From contig CAIJRD010000012.1 in assembly GCA_903822975.1 (NCBI GenBank), positions 744,001-808,000 of the forward strand: a stretch of DNA of 64,000 nucleotides, in the 5' to 3' direction. Both the position numbers and the translations under genes were made by a program. The DNA comes from an uncultured Sinobacteraceae bacterium (GTDB lineage: Bacteria; Pseudomonadota; Gammaproteobacteria; Nevskiales; Nevskiaceae). The notes under the pieces are model-generated. The model had not been told where the DNA came from. It saw only the letters and a program-made list of their open reading frames with translations, and did no database searches. Positions 18,340-26,686 of this stretch are shown here, piece by piece. Every line of letters starts with the position of its first letter. The first letter of the stretch is position 1.

Positions 18340-19302
18340 ATGGGATTTGCCCGACTACCGCCGCTGAACGCCCTGCGCGCATTCGAAGCGGTGGCGCGCC
18401 ATCGCAGCTTTCGTAAAGCGGCGGAAGAGCTGTTCGTCACGCCCGCGGCGGTCACCCACCAGATCAAGGCACTCGAAAAACAACTCGGGCTGATGCTGTT
18501 CGAACGCCTGAACCGACGCATCGAACTGACCGACGCCGCGCGCGCAGCACTACCCTTGTTCCAGCAGGGTTTCGAGGCGCTCGCCGACGGGGTTGCCGGA
18601 CTGCGCGCCTATGGCCAGGTGCCGCACCTGACGGTCGGCGCAACACCCACCTTCGTCTCGCGCTGGCTGATGCCGCGATTGCAGCGCTTCCTTTCGCAGC
18701 ACCCGGGCATCGACGTGCGCATCGTCGCCAGCGGCCAGCTGATCCGTGCAGGCCAGCGCGCCATGCGCTCGGAAGATTCGGGCGACGATGGCGAGCTGGC
18801 GACCGACATCGACATCCGGTTTACCAACGACCATCTGCCTGGCGAGTCGGTCGACCTGCTGTTCACGGTCGAAATCATGCCGATGTGCCATCCGCGCCTG
18901 ATTGAGGGTCCGCCGCCGCTGCGCACGCCCGCCGATCTGCGTCATCAGACGTTGCTGCACGGCGATGGCCACAATGCCGATCGCAACCAGTCCGCCTGGG
19001 CCCGCTGGCTGCGGCGCGCCGGCGTTGAGGGCGTCGATCCGCGACGGGGACTGCGACTCGATCATTCCACCCATGCATTGGAAGCCGCTGCCGACGGACT
19101 GGGCGTCACCCTGGCGTCGCCGCTACTGGCAGCCGCGGAATTGTCCTCAGGTCGCGTCGTCGTGGCGTTCCCTCAGGCCCTGCCGCTGGACAACGCCTAC
19201 TACATCATCACGCCCGGTAGCGCGGCCGCACGGCCGGAGGTCAACGCGTTTCGATCCTGGCTTCTGCAGGAAGCGGCGACGCCGACAGTCGTGCCGACCT
19301 AG
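18340..19302 (+). CDS. LysR-family transcriptional regulator (GcvA-like)
   Basis: A 320-aa LTTR. The N-terminal winged HTH is LPPLNALRAFEAVARHRSFRKAAEELFVTPAAVTHQIKALEKQLG, with F-R signature and linker helix, followed by a periplasmic-binding-protein-like effector domain (residues about 90-310). The LPPLNALRAFEAVARHxSF start and VTPAAVTHQI are typical of the GcvA subfamily. The start ATG 18340 has GGAAG about 10 nt upstream. The effector and target are unknown. LTTRs often regulate a divergent neighbour, but the HEWGH gene upstream is co-directional. Confidence 0.92.
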   Translation: MGFARLPPLNALRAFEAVARHRSFRKAAEELFVTPAAVTHQIKALEKQLGLMLFERLNRRIELTDAARAALPLFQQGFEALADGVAGLRAYGQVPHLTVGATPTFVSRWLMPRLQRFLSQHPGIDVRIVASGQLIRAGQRAMRSEDSGDDGELATDIDIRFTNDHLPGESVDLLFTVEIMPMCHPRLIEGPPPLRTPADLRHQTLLHGDGHNADRNQSAWARWLRRAGVEGVDPRRGLRLDHSTHALEAAADGLGVTLASPLLAAAELSSGRVVVAFPQALPLDNAYYIITPGSAAARPEVNAFRSWLLQEAATPTVVPT

Positions 19303-19360
19303 TTCGCGGGCGTGAGCCCTCGCCAAGCGATGCGAGGTCGCTCCAGTGCTGCACGCAAGA

Positions 19361-19480
19361 TAAAAAAAAGGCCACCCTTTTGGGATGGCCTTGAAAGATC
19401 CCATGCGGGATCTGGAGGAGACAGTGAAGATAGGTTATCGCGGCTGCTGCATCGCAACAATTGATATTTTCTGGTCGTTC
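19361..19480 (-). ncRNA. Candidate small RNA, copy 1 (anti-SD motif, Rho-independent terminator)
   Basis: Read on the minus strand, this segment ends in a strong intrinsic terminator: GGCCATCCC, AAAA loop, GGGTGGCC, then eight T residues (plus-strand A-run 19362-19369). Before it are a perfect hairpin AGATCCC-GCAT-GGGATCT and, just 5' of that hairpin, CTGTCTCCTCC, complementary to a Shine-Dalgarno. Further 5' a third hairpin (TTGTTGC-GAT-GCAGCAG with G-U pairs) can form. No conserved frame exists on either strand. An AT-rich ACTAAAT block near 19480-19490 may hold the promoter. The exact 5' end is a guess. An ungapped copy lies 200 bp away at 19561. It may regulate mRNAs by masking ribosome binding sites. 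Confidence 0.65.
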
Positions 19481-19560
19481 AATTTAGTTTAGGTAAACCT
19501 TTCTTGCCGATAGTCCCTTAGCGGCGGCGGTCGCTTAAACTTCAACGACCTTGATTGGAA

Positions 19561-19680
19561 TAAAAAAAAGGCCACCCTTTTGGGATGGCCTTGAAAGATC
19601 CCATGCGGGATCTGGAGGAGACAGTAGAGAAATGTTAATCCGATTGTTGCGACGCAGCAATTGATCTTTTCTCCCCATCC
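19561..19680 (-). ncRNA. Candidate small RNA, copy 2 (tandem paralogue of the element at 19361)
   Basis: This is the same architecture as copy 1. The 65 bp from 19561 to 19625 are identical to 19361-19425 (terminator, AGATCCC hairpin, CTCCTCC stretch). The 5' part has diverged but aligns without gaps to about 19690. The 5' hairpin here is TTGCTGC-GTC-GCAACAA: the two arms differ from copy 1 on both sides, yet six of seven pairs remain, which suggests selection on structure. The exact 200-bp period points to one tandem duplication. The upstream gap (19690-20142) carries only short degenerate GTGAGCGGC-like repeats near 19755-19805 and no gene I can support. Confidence 0.65.
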
Positions 19681-20142
19681 GATTTAGTTAATCTAATCTT
19701 TGGACGGTTTCTGCCCACCGGGCGATCGGACCGTCCGACTGATCGAAGCCCCATTGAGCGGCCCAGTGAGCGGTGAAGTGAGCCGCCAAGTGAGCGGCCA
19801 AGCGGCCCATCGAGCTAACCATCAGGTGCCCCATCACGGGGCTCGCAGGCCACAGACTTTCTCGACCGCTGCCAGCTTCGCGAAGGCTCGATCGGCATCG
19901 GCACACGACAACGCCGCTCAATCACGCTGATTTGCTGCTCTGCTAGACGACGAGCGCAGGCGCGGAGCGGTTTTTGCGTCCATCCAAGCGCCGACGGCCA
20001 TGCCTCGGCCGTGGCAGCACGGGTTTGTCCGCACAACGGGGTGCGGTTTTAGAGGGCGCGATGATCGCGCAACGACGCAAATGCGCGTCGCCTCGCCGAG
20101 CACCGCGTTCGACTGCATGCCGAGCACCGCGCACCCGACCCG

Positions 20143-20922
20143 ATGATTGCACTGCCGCATCCCGCCCCACCCCGCAATTCGGCTCAGCTGCCCGTGAGCG
20201 GCATCCTGTTTGCGCTGCTGCTCCATGCCCTGCTGATTTTGGTCGTCCTGCACGGGCAGTTCGGCCCGTCTCGTTCTCTGGAGCGCCGAGTGGTCACGGT
20301 GATCGAATTGCAGCCGGAACGGCGGGCTCCGGCAGTCGCGGCGATTGCGTCGCCCGCCGAATCGGCCGCAAAGCCCAAGCCTGACGCGCAGCAGCCACAC
20401 TCCAACGTCGCACCGCCACGTCCGGTGCGCGCGAAAGCCATACGCAGTGCGCCGCCACAACAACCTCGCGTGATGGCCTCGAAATCGGCACCAGTTCTTT
20501 CTGCTGCTGCCGCAAGCGTCGCACCTCCCGCACCGGCAGTAACGCGACCCGCGACCGCTTCCTTACCGGCGGTTTCGCCACCGCCATTGGCGCCGCCGGT
20601 CACGGCCAGCAGCGGCCGCGTCGCACGTATGCCGTTCGACTATTTGTGGGAGGTCAGCGCCGATGTCGGCCAGCACCGCATCTACCCGCTGAGCGCGCGC
20701 GACGCACGCCAGCAAGGGACTGCGGTGATCCACATTCACCTGCGCCGAGACGGCAGCCTGCTCGACGTGACGCTGCTGAAGAGTTCGGGCTATCCGGTGC
20801 TGGATGAGGCGGCACGTGACGCCGTCCTGCATGTCGGACGCTTCCCGGTGCTGCCCGACGAGTTCAGCCCTGGGCTGAACGACTTCGCGATCGACCAGCC
20901 GATCAGCTTCCGCCTCGAATGA
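20143..20922 (+). CDS. TonB family energy-transducing protein
   Basis: A 259-aa TonB-type protein. The N-terminal anchor (ILFALLLHALLILVVL, with the LLLHALL His motif used for ExbB/ExbD coupling) is followed by a Pro/Ala/Lys-rich spacer (residues about 55-160) and a C-terminal TonB box-binding domain with IYPLSARDARQQGTAVIHIHLRRDGSLLDVTLLKSSGYPVLDEAA. It would transmit proton-motive force to an outer-membrane receptor. No exbB/exbD lie next to it. There is no clear Shine-Dalgarno before ATG 20143, so the exact start is moderately sure. Confidence 0.9.
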   Translation: MIALPHPAPPRNSAQLPVSGILFALLLHALLILVVLHGQFGPSRSLERRVVTVIELQPERRAPAVAAIASPAESAAKPKPDAQQPHSNVAPPRPVRAKAIRSAPPQQPRVMASKSAPVLSAAAASVAPPAPAVTRPATASLPAVSPPPLAPPVTASSGRVARMPFDYLWEVSADVGQHRIYPLSARDARQQGTAVIHIHLRRDGSLLDVTLLKSSGYPVLDEAARDAVLHVGRFPVLPDEFSPGLNDFAIDQPISFRLE

Positions 20923-21027
20923 CTGCAGGCTTGCTCCCGGCAGCGAAGCCAGCTTGAAACGTCGCTACTCTATCGATAGCGATGCATCGGCAAGGGCGGT
21001 TATCCTCCGAAGCTTTTCGCGAGCGAT

Positions 21028-22605
21028 CTAACGCCGAACGATAGCGGCCTGCCTGCTGGAATCGTCGACACCCTGTTCGGTGTCGGGGGTCTTCTGCGCT
21101 GATGCACGCTCTTCCGCGCCGAGTGCCGCCAGACGCTGCGCCTTCGGGATCAGTGATTGGCTCGACTCGGTCAGCAGTCTGCGTGCTTCCGCAAAACTCT
21201 CGTGCGCCAGCCCCAGCTGCTTGCCGGTCTTTTCGAACACTTGCAGCAAGGGCGTCAAAGCCTCCAGAACCTTGCCACCGGCGGCACTGATCTCCGCGGC
21301 CTGTTGCCGGACTTCGTCGCGCACCCACAGGCGCTCGACCACGGCGAGTAAGGCAATCAAGGTGTTCGGCGAAGCCAGCGCAACGCGATGCTCGAATGCG
21401 TCCGCCTGCAAGGACGCATCGCTGCCGAGTGCCGCCGACAACGCCGCCTCGATCGGTACGAACGCGATGCTGATTTCCAACACGCCGTCGCCCAACTGTT
21501 GCGGATAATTGCGCGCAGACAGTTCGTCGATGTAGCTGCGCAGCGTCTGCGCATGCCGCTGCAACGCGGCCTCCTGCTGTGCAGGTTCGATCGCGTTCAT
21601 CGCGTCCTGCCAGGCAGACAGTTCGAAGCCGCAATCGACGACCACGCGTCGATCATCCGGCAAGGTAATGACGACATCCGGCAGCAGGTGATCCTGGGTT
21701 GATTGGCGATTGCGCTGGTAGTGGCGCCCTTCGATCAAGCCCGAACTGGTCAACACCGACTCCAGCATCAGCTCGCCCCAATCGGCGTGCACCTTGGCGC
21801 TGCCTTTCAGGATGCGACTCAATTTCGATGCCTGTTCGGCGACATCCTGGTTCAACGACTTCAGGTCCTTCACCGCACCCAGCAGCGTGGCGCGATCTTG
21901 GGTTTCTTCGCCGTGGACGACGTCGAGGCGCTGGCGGAATTCGCCGAGGCGCTCCGAATACGGTTGCAACAAGGCCTCGATTTCCGCGCGCGAGCGATCG
22001 GTGTTCGATTGCAGCGCGTGCTCCAAGCGAACACTTCGTTCATCGAATGCTTGACTTGCCATCTCGGTGAACAGTTTCGACAAACGCGCCTGCGCGTCGG
22101 CGAGGAACTGTTTCATCTCGGCATTCGTACGCTCCGAGTGCTGCAATTGCGCCGTGGCCTGGGCCAAGTGCTCGCTACGCTCGCCGAGATCGCGCTGCAA
22201 CTGCGCGATCTCGGCCTGCATACGCTGCTGAGTGCTGCGCGACTGCGCGAGTTCCGCTTCGCGTTCGCGCAAACTCGCCGCAGCACTGCGTGCGGCAACC
22301 GACTCGGTTTCGAGCCGCGCGAGCGCATTGCTCAGCGCGCTTTCGAGCGTGCCGCGTTCGCGCTCCTTGTCGCTCAGCGCCTGCTCCAGACCTTCGACGC
22401 GCGCCGCGAGGCGCCCGGCTTCCGTGCCAATTTCCTTCGCCGCGGCGCGCTCGATCTTGAGATCTTCGACCAGACGATTGTGTTCGCGACTGAACGCCTC
22501 GATCTCGGCCGGATACGCCGGACGATTCGCCAATAGCCGCGCAATCGCCATGTACAAGGCGCCAACCGCGACCACTGTGATGAGCACAAAGCCCACGTAT
22601 TCCAT
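21028..22605 (-). CDS. rmuC: DNA recombination protein RmuC
   Basis: A 525-aa RmuC-family protein: N-terminal membrane anchor (VGFVLITVVAVGALYMAIARLL), a long coiled coil (about residues 40-200, rich in Glu/Arg/Gln heptads) and the C-terminal PD-(D/E)XK-like RmuC domain with KVHADWGELMLESVLTSSGL, LLPDVVITLPDDRRVVVDCGF and VALASPNTLIALLAVV. RmuC limits inversions at short repeats. The start ATG 22605 (MEYVGF) has GGGGAAGG just upstream, which rules out the longer frame from 22662. It is convergent with tonB. Confidence 0.93.
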   Translation of the reverse strand: MEYVGFVLITVVAVGALYMAIARLLANRPAYPAEIEAFSREHNRLVEDLKIERAAAKEIGTEAGRLAARVEGLEQALSDKERERGTLESALSNALARLETESVAARSAAASLREREAELAQSRSTQQRMQAEIAQLQRDLGERSEHLAQATAQLQHSERTNAEMKQFLADAQARLSKLFTEMASQAFDERSVRLEHALQSNTDRSRAEIEALLQPYSERLGEFRQRLDVVHGEETQDRATLLGAVKDLKSLNQDVAEQASKLSRILKGSAKVHADWGELMLESVLTSSGLIEGRHYQRNRQSTQDHLLPDVVITLPDDRRVVVDCGFELSAWQDAMNAIEPAQQEAALQRHAQTLRSYIDELSARNYPQQLGDGVLEISIAFVPIEAALSAALGSDASLQADAFEHRVALASPNTLIALLAVVERLWVRDEVRQQAAEISAAGGKVLEALTPLLQVFEKTGKQLGLAHESFAEARRLLTESSQSLIPKAQRLAALGAEERASAQKTPDTEQGVDDSSRQAAIVRR

Positions 22606-22870
22606 AACCTTCCCCTTCGCCTCTCGCTCCAGCCCGCGGTTGGTCCCTCGCGGTGTTTGCACGGCTCACAAAGCGCTTGGAGCGCAGGGCCGAGTTCGTA
22701 TAGTCCTAAATTTTACCTAGCCATCGCCTTCGAGTATGAGCGAAAGCGCCGCCTTCGGGCGTGCGGCGGATGGCGGCGTCGGAGGCTGCAACACGCTCGC
22801 CTGCCGCAGCGCAGCACACGAATTGCGCCCCAACGGGTTATCCTTCTGCGCGCCACAGAGAGAACTTTGC

Positions 22871-23218
22871 ATGGAAACGACCGCTTCCGGACTGCAGTAC
22901 GAAGACATTCAAGTCGGCACCGGGGCCGCAGCAACGCCCGGCGCCAGGGTCAGCGTGCATTACAGCGGATGGCTCTATAGCGACGGCAAGGCCGGCGCCG
23001 CATTCGACTCAAGCCGCACACGCGGTCGCCCGTTTGCGTTCGCATTGGGTGCTGGCGAAGTGATCAAGGGCTGGGACGAGGGCGTGCAAGGAATGCTGGT
23101 GGGTGGCACGCGACGGCTGGTGATCCCCGCCAGTCTTGGCTATGGTGCACGCGGCGCTGGCGGCGTAATTCCGCCGAATGCGACACTGTTGTTCGAAGTA
23201 GAACTGCTGGGCGTTTGA
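22871..23218 (+). CDS. FKBP-type peptidyl-prolyl cis-trans isomerase
   Basis: A 115-aa single-domain FKBP. The core residues are GLQYEDIQVGTGAAATPGARVSVHYSGWL, FDSSRTRGRPFAFALGAGEVIKGWDEGVQGMLVGGTRRLVIP and YGARGAGGVIPPNATLLFEVELL; the Tyr, Phe, Asp, Val-Ile and Trp of the FK506-pocket are all present. It has no signal peptide, so a cytoplasmic folding helper. Start ATG 22871 (METTASGL) matches the family; the open frame upstream has no RBS and is Ala-rich. Confidence 0.94.
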   Translation: METTASGLQYEDIQVGTGAAATPGARVSVHYSGWLYSDGKAGAAFDSSRTRGRPFAFALGAGEVIKGWDEGVQGMLVGGTRRLVIPASLGYGARGAGGVIPPNATLLFEVELLGV

Positions 23219-23357
23219 TCCCAAAGCCGTTCCCCTGGTCCGTTGCCGGCTGCCGTATGCGTAGACAAAACCGAGTGCAGCCGCACCGTTGCTGAACTTT
23301 ATGGCGACTCAATGCCCTAAAGAGCCTGAATTCCAAACCGCCCCGGAGGGCAAATAG

Positions 23358-23633
23358 ATGACTAAAGCCGATCTCGTCAAGCACCTCGCAGAAAGCTGCG
23401 ACATCACTGGTACCGTTGCCGACGCCGTTCTCAGCGAGCTGGCTGTCGCCGTTCGCAAGGATCTGATCGCCGGCAATGAAATTTCGCTGCCGGATATCGG
23501 CAAGTTCAAGGTTGCGCACACCGCTGCGCGCAGCGGCCGCAATCCTTCGACCGGCGCGACCATCCAGATCGCCGCCGCCAAGAAGGTCAAGTTCGTTCCG
23601 GCGAAGTCGTTGAAGGACAGCGTCAACAGCTAA
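23358..23633 (+). CDS. HU family DNA-binding protein
   Basis: A 91-aa histone-like protein. It begins MTKADLVKHLAESCDITGTVADAVLSELA (two N-terminal helices), with the beta-arm core GNEISLPDIGKFKVAHTAARSGRNPSTGATIQIAAAKKVKFVPAKSLKDSV, including the RxGRNPxTG tip and Pro that kinks DNA. GGAGG lies about 9 nt before the ATG. It bends and compacts DNA as a dimer. A strong intrinsic terminator follows, so it is transcribed alone. Confidence 0.96.
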   Translation: MTKADLVKHLAESCDITGTVADAVLSELAVAVRKDLIAGNEISLPDIGKFKVAHTAARSGRNPSTGATIQIAAAKKVKFVPAKSLKDSVNS

Positions 23634-23675
23634 TGCGCTAAAGCGGTCGCAAGACCGCAAATGTCGCAAAGCCAG

Positions 23676-23704
23676 GCCGCCTCGTTCGAGGCGGCTTTTT
23701 TTTG
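23676..23704 (+). terminator. Rho-independent terminator of the HU gene
   Basis: A 9-bp perfect stem (GCCGCCTCG at 23676-23684 with CGAGGCGGC at 23687-23695), a 2-base loop and nine T residues. It is oriented for plus-strand transcripts and lies 42 bp after the HU stop. Confidence 0.93.
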
Positions 23705-23736
23705 CGCTGCTATCGCCGAAGGGCGCCGGCGCGCGA

Positions 23737-25170
23737 TTACAGATACGGCGAGAACAACCAGCACAGCGCATCGCGAAAGCGCTGCGGTAGCCGGCGCGCG
23801 CGAATCTGTTCGAGGCTCAGCGCTTTCGATTGGGCCACGGTGCGCGCGAAAGCGTCCGCCAATCGTGCGACCAGCGCCGGATCGAACGCTTCCACCACCA
23901 GTTCGAAGTTCAATCGCATGCTGCGATTGTCGAGATTGGCGGAGCCGAGTTGCAGATAGTCGTCATCGATCAGCAGCAGCTTGGTGTGTGCGAACGGCGG
24001 TGGCTGCAGGAACACGCGCACGTGACGCCGCAGCAAGCTCGCGAGATAGTTGTTCGTTGCCCAGTTGATCCAGGGCTGATCGCTTTTTTCCGGCAGCACG
24101 ATGCTGACATCGACGCCGCGCAGCGCCGCCGATTGCAAAGCCGCCACCAGTGAAGCACTGGGAATGAAGTACGGCGTCATGATCCAGATGCGGTGATGGG
24201 CGGCGGCGAACGCGCCCAGCAAGACCATCAGCAGCTTGTCCAGATCCTCGTTCGGGCCATCGGTGATCACGCGTGCCGCAGCGGCACCGATCGCGGCAGG
24301 CGGCTGCGGTTCGGCACTGTCTTCACCGGTTGCGAACTTCCAGTCTTCATTGAATACCTGTGCCAGTTGTTGCAGCACCGGGCCTTCGATACGGAAGTGC
24401 AGATCCTGCACGCGCGGACCACGCGCGCGTTTCATCAGGTGATGGTCGGCGATGTTCATGCCGCCGGCAAAAGCCAGCACGCCATCGACCAGCAGCAGCT
24501 TGCGATGGTTGCGCAAATTGATATGCAGCATCGGCGGCAGCAGACGGATCGGCAGGAACAGCCGCGGCCGCAGGCCGTGACGCCGCAGCAGGCGACTTGC
24601 ACGCGGCAGGTAGTACGCATCGGCCACACCATCGAGCAGCACCCGCACGTGCACACCGCGCTTTTGCGCCGCGGCCAAGGCTTCCGCGAAATCGGATCCG
24701 ACCTGTCCGCTGCGATAAATGTAGCTGACGAGATCGATGCTGTGCCTCGCGGCGGCGATGGCCTCGAGCATCGCCGGATATGCTTGTTCGCCGTTGTGCA
24801 GCGGTTCAATACGATTGCCGGCGGTGAGATCGCGGCCCGTCATCGCCTGCCCGATACGCACCAGCTCCAGCAGCCTTTGCTCGTCGCCGCGATCGCCGTT
24901 GCCGCGCAGCGCGGCGGGCAGCTCGCGCAATTCGGTCGGTGTGGGTGTCGGCGATGCACCGACGCGGCGCTGCGCCAGCGTGTGGATACGGTTGACGCCG
25001 AAGATCCAGTACAGCATCGCGCCCGCCAGCGGGAACAACCAGCACACGGCAATCCAGCCCCAGGCCGAGCGCGGGTCGCGCTTGGTCAACAGTGCATGTG
25101 AGGCCGCAACACCGGCGATCAGCAGATGCGCGCAGAGGATCAGGGTGTGCTGGGTCAGAAGGCTGGACAT
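23737..25170 (-). CDS. cls: Cardiolipin synthase (phospholipase D superfamily)
   Basis: A 477-aa cardiolipin synthase. Two N-terminal membrane segments (LTQHTLILCAHLLIAGVAASHALL, WGWIAVCWLFPLAGAMLYWIFG) with the NRI motif are followed by two PLD HKD motifs: HRKLLLVDG with GGMNIAD, and HTKLLLIDD with GSANLDNRS. It condenses two phosphatidylglycerols (or PG with PE in ClsC-type) into cardiolipin at the inner membrane. The start ATG 25170 (MSSLLTQHT) fits the family length; the longer frame to 25227 lacks support. It runs convergent with HU, sharing the HU terminator region. Confidence 0.92.
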   Translation of the reverse strand: MSSLLTQHTLILCAHLLIAGVAASHALLTKRDPRSAWGWIAVCWLFPLAGAMLYWIFGVNRIHTLAQRRVGASPTPTPTELRELPAALRGNGDRGDEQRLLELVRIGQAMTGRDLTAGNRIEPLHNGEQAYPAMLEAIAAARHSIDLVSYIYRSGQVGSDFAEALAAAQKRGVHVRVLLDGVADAYYLPRASRLLRRHGLRPRLFLPIRLLPPMLHINLRNHRKLLLVDGVLAFAGGMNIADHHLMKRARGPRVQDLHFRIEGPVLQQLAQVFNEDWKFATGEDSAEPQPPAAIGAAAARVITDGPNEDLDKLLMVLLGAFAAAHHRIWIMTPYFIPSASLVAALQSAALRGVDVSIVLPEKSDQPWINWATNNYLASLLRRHVRVFLQPPPFAHTKLLLIDDDYLQLGSANLDNRSMRLNFELVVEAFDPALVARLADAFARTVAQSKALSLEQIRARRLPQRFRDALCWLFSPYL

Positions 25171-25323
25171 CGGATAACGATAGCGGATGCGGCCGCAGAC
25201 TTCGCGCGGCAAGTTGCCAGCTGCCATTCAACCCGTGATCGGTGTCGTCGAGCGACGGCAGGCTTCGCCGATCCTTAGCAGTGGCCGTTGGCGCGCCGAT
25301 TCAACTCCGGTGGCAGCCGGCCC

Positions 25324-26265
25324 TCAGACGACCGCTTCTGGTTCGACGAAGGCTTGCAAGAACGCTTCAACACAACGTCCAAGCGCATCGAGATCGTAGC
25401 CGCCTTCCAGCGTTGCAACGACGCGACCTTCGCAGAGTGCTGCCGCCTCTTGGCGAATGACGCGCCCGAGCCAGCCGAAATCTTCGGTCTCGAAACTCAG
25501 ACCGCCGAGCGGATCTTGCGCGTGCGCGTCGAAGCCGGCGGAGACGAGCAACAACTGCGGGGCGAATGCGCGCAAGGCCGGCAGCCAATGCGCTTCGACT
25601 GCGTGGCGTAGCGCAGCACTGCCGTCGCCGCTCTGCATGGGTCGATCGATCAGGCTGTTCATGCCCGCCGGTGTGCGCCAGTACGGATACAGCTCGGCTT
25701 CGTAAGTGGAAAACAACTGCACGCGCGGATCGCCACCGAAGATATCGGCCGTGCCGTTGCCGTAGTGCACGTCGAAATCGATGATCGCGACGCGCGTAAG
25801 CCCACGCGCGAATGCACGCGCCGCCGCTACGGCAACGTTGTTGAAGATGCAGAAGCCCATCGCGCGCGCACGTTCCGCATGATGTCCGGGCGGTCGCACC
25901 GAGGCGAACGCCAGGCTGGCGCGATCGTCCAGCACCAGATCGACGCCATGCGCCGCCGCACCGGCTGCGTACAACGCGGCTTCGAGCGAATGCGGATTCA
26001 GCACGACATCCGCATCGATCGGGAGCAGACCGAGGCGTGGCTGTTGTGCGAAGAGCGCATCGACATATGCCGACTGGTGAACCTGCGAAATCAGCGATAA
26101 CGGCGCCTGTGGCGCTTCATGACGTTGCAGCAGACGGTCGAGCCCGCCCGCGGCGAGACGCTGCTCGATCGCCTCAAGTCGCAGCGGCGATTCGGGGTGA
26201 CCCGGCTGCATCTCGTGCAGCAGACAGGCGCGATGCGTGATCCAGGCGATCGGTGCAGCGATCAT
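25324..26265 (-). CDS. Histone deacetylase-like (class II HDAC / acetylpolyamine deacetylase) family protein
   Basis: A 313-aa zinc hydrolase of the HDAC superfamily. The motifs are HPESPLRLEAIEQRL, SVRPPGHHAERARAMGFCIFNN (His-His general base), IIDFDVHYGNGTADIF (Zn-binding Asp and His) and SAGFDAHAQDPLGGL (third Zn ligand Asp), then EGGYDLDALGRCV. It removes acetyl groups from lysine or polyamine substrates; the target is unknown. The start ATG 26265 (MIAAPIAW) has GAGGA 9 nt upstream. It lies just upstream of cls on the same strand but 150 bp apart. Confidence 0.93.
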   Translation of the reverse strand: MIAAPIAWITHRACLLHEMQPGHPESPLRLEAIEQRLAAGGLDRLLQRHEAPQAPLSLISQVHQSAYVDALFAQQPRLGLLPIDADVVLNPHSLEAALYAAGAAAHGVDLVLDDRASLAFASVRPPGHHAERARAMGFCIFNNVAVAAARAFARGLTRVAIIDFDVHYGNGTADIFGGDPRVQLFSTYEAELYPYWRTPAGMNSLIDRPMQSGDGSAALRHAVEAHWLPALRAFAPQLLLVSAGFDAHAQDPLGGLSFETEDFGWLGRVIRQEAAALCEGRVVATLEGGYDLDALGRCVEAFLQAFVEPEAVV

Positions 26266-26686
26266 CGATGAAGTCCTCAAAAGCGATTGGCGCAATTATG
26301 CGATTGATGATCCGAACATTCGCGCGCAAGGCTTGCAGGCCAGAAGCCTGCCGCGAATCAGCGGCGGCAGCAATCCTGCAGCGCCAACGCGCGCAAAGGT
26401 TCGCAGTCGCGCGCAGACGCCCGCAGACGTGCAGCGTCGCCGTTCGGCAAGCGGTTCCCGTCATGGCGGACAGTCGAGCACCTTGCCGCACCCAGACACC
26501 AGGCATTGCGGTGCTGGTTAAGCCGCTCGTAAGGCTTCAGGATTAGCTTCAACAGGTGCTGCTCTCTTCGGCTCGCGCGTGAACACTGGGGGAATCAGGT
26601 TCGTCAACGACCGGTCGGGTGGCCCCACAGACCATTCCAATAACGGCAGCGCGCTTGCGACGCCGCCGCCCGCTCAAGGAGTCCGC
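26266..26686. other. 421-bp intergenic region between divergent genes
   Basis: No gene, repeat or RNA stands out here. The region must hold the promoters of the divergent HDAC-like (minus) and GDSL lipoprotein (plus) genes, but I see no consensus -35/-10 pair of good quality. Confidence 0.5.

Noticed and set aside
19426..19494. 22-codon frame starting GTG after GGAGGAGACA on the plus strand
   Set aside because: The equivalent frame in the second copy at 19626 stops after a few codons, so the conserved GGAGGAG is better explained as the anti-SD part of a minus-strand RNA.
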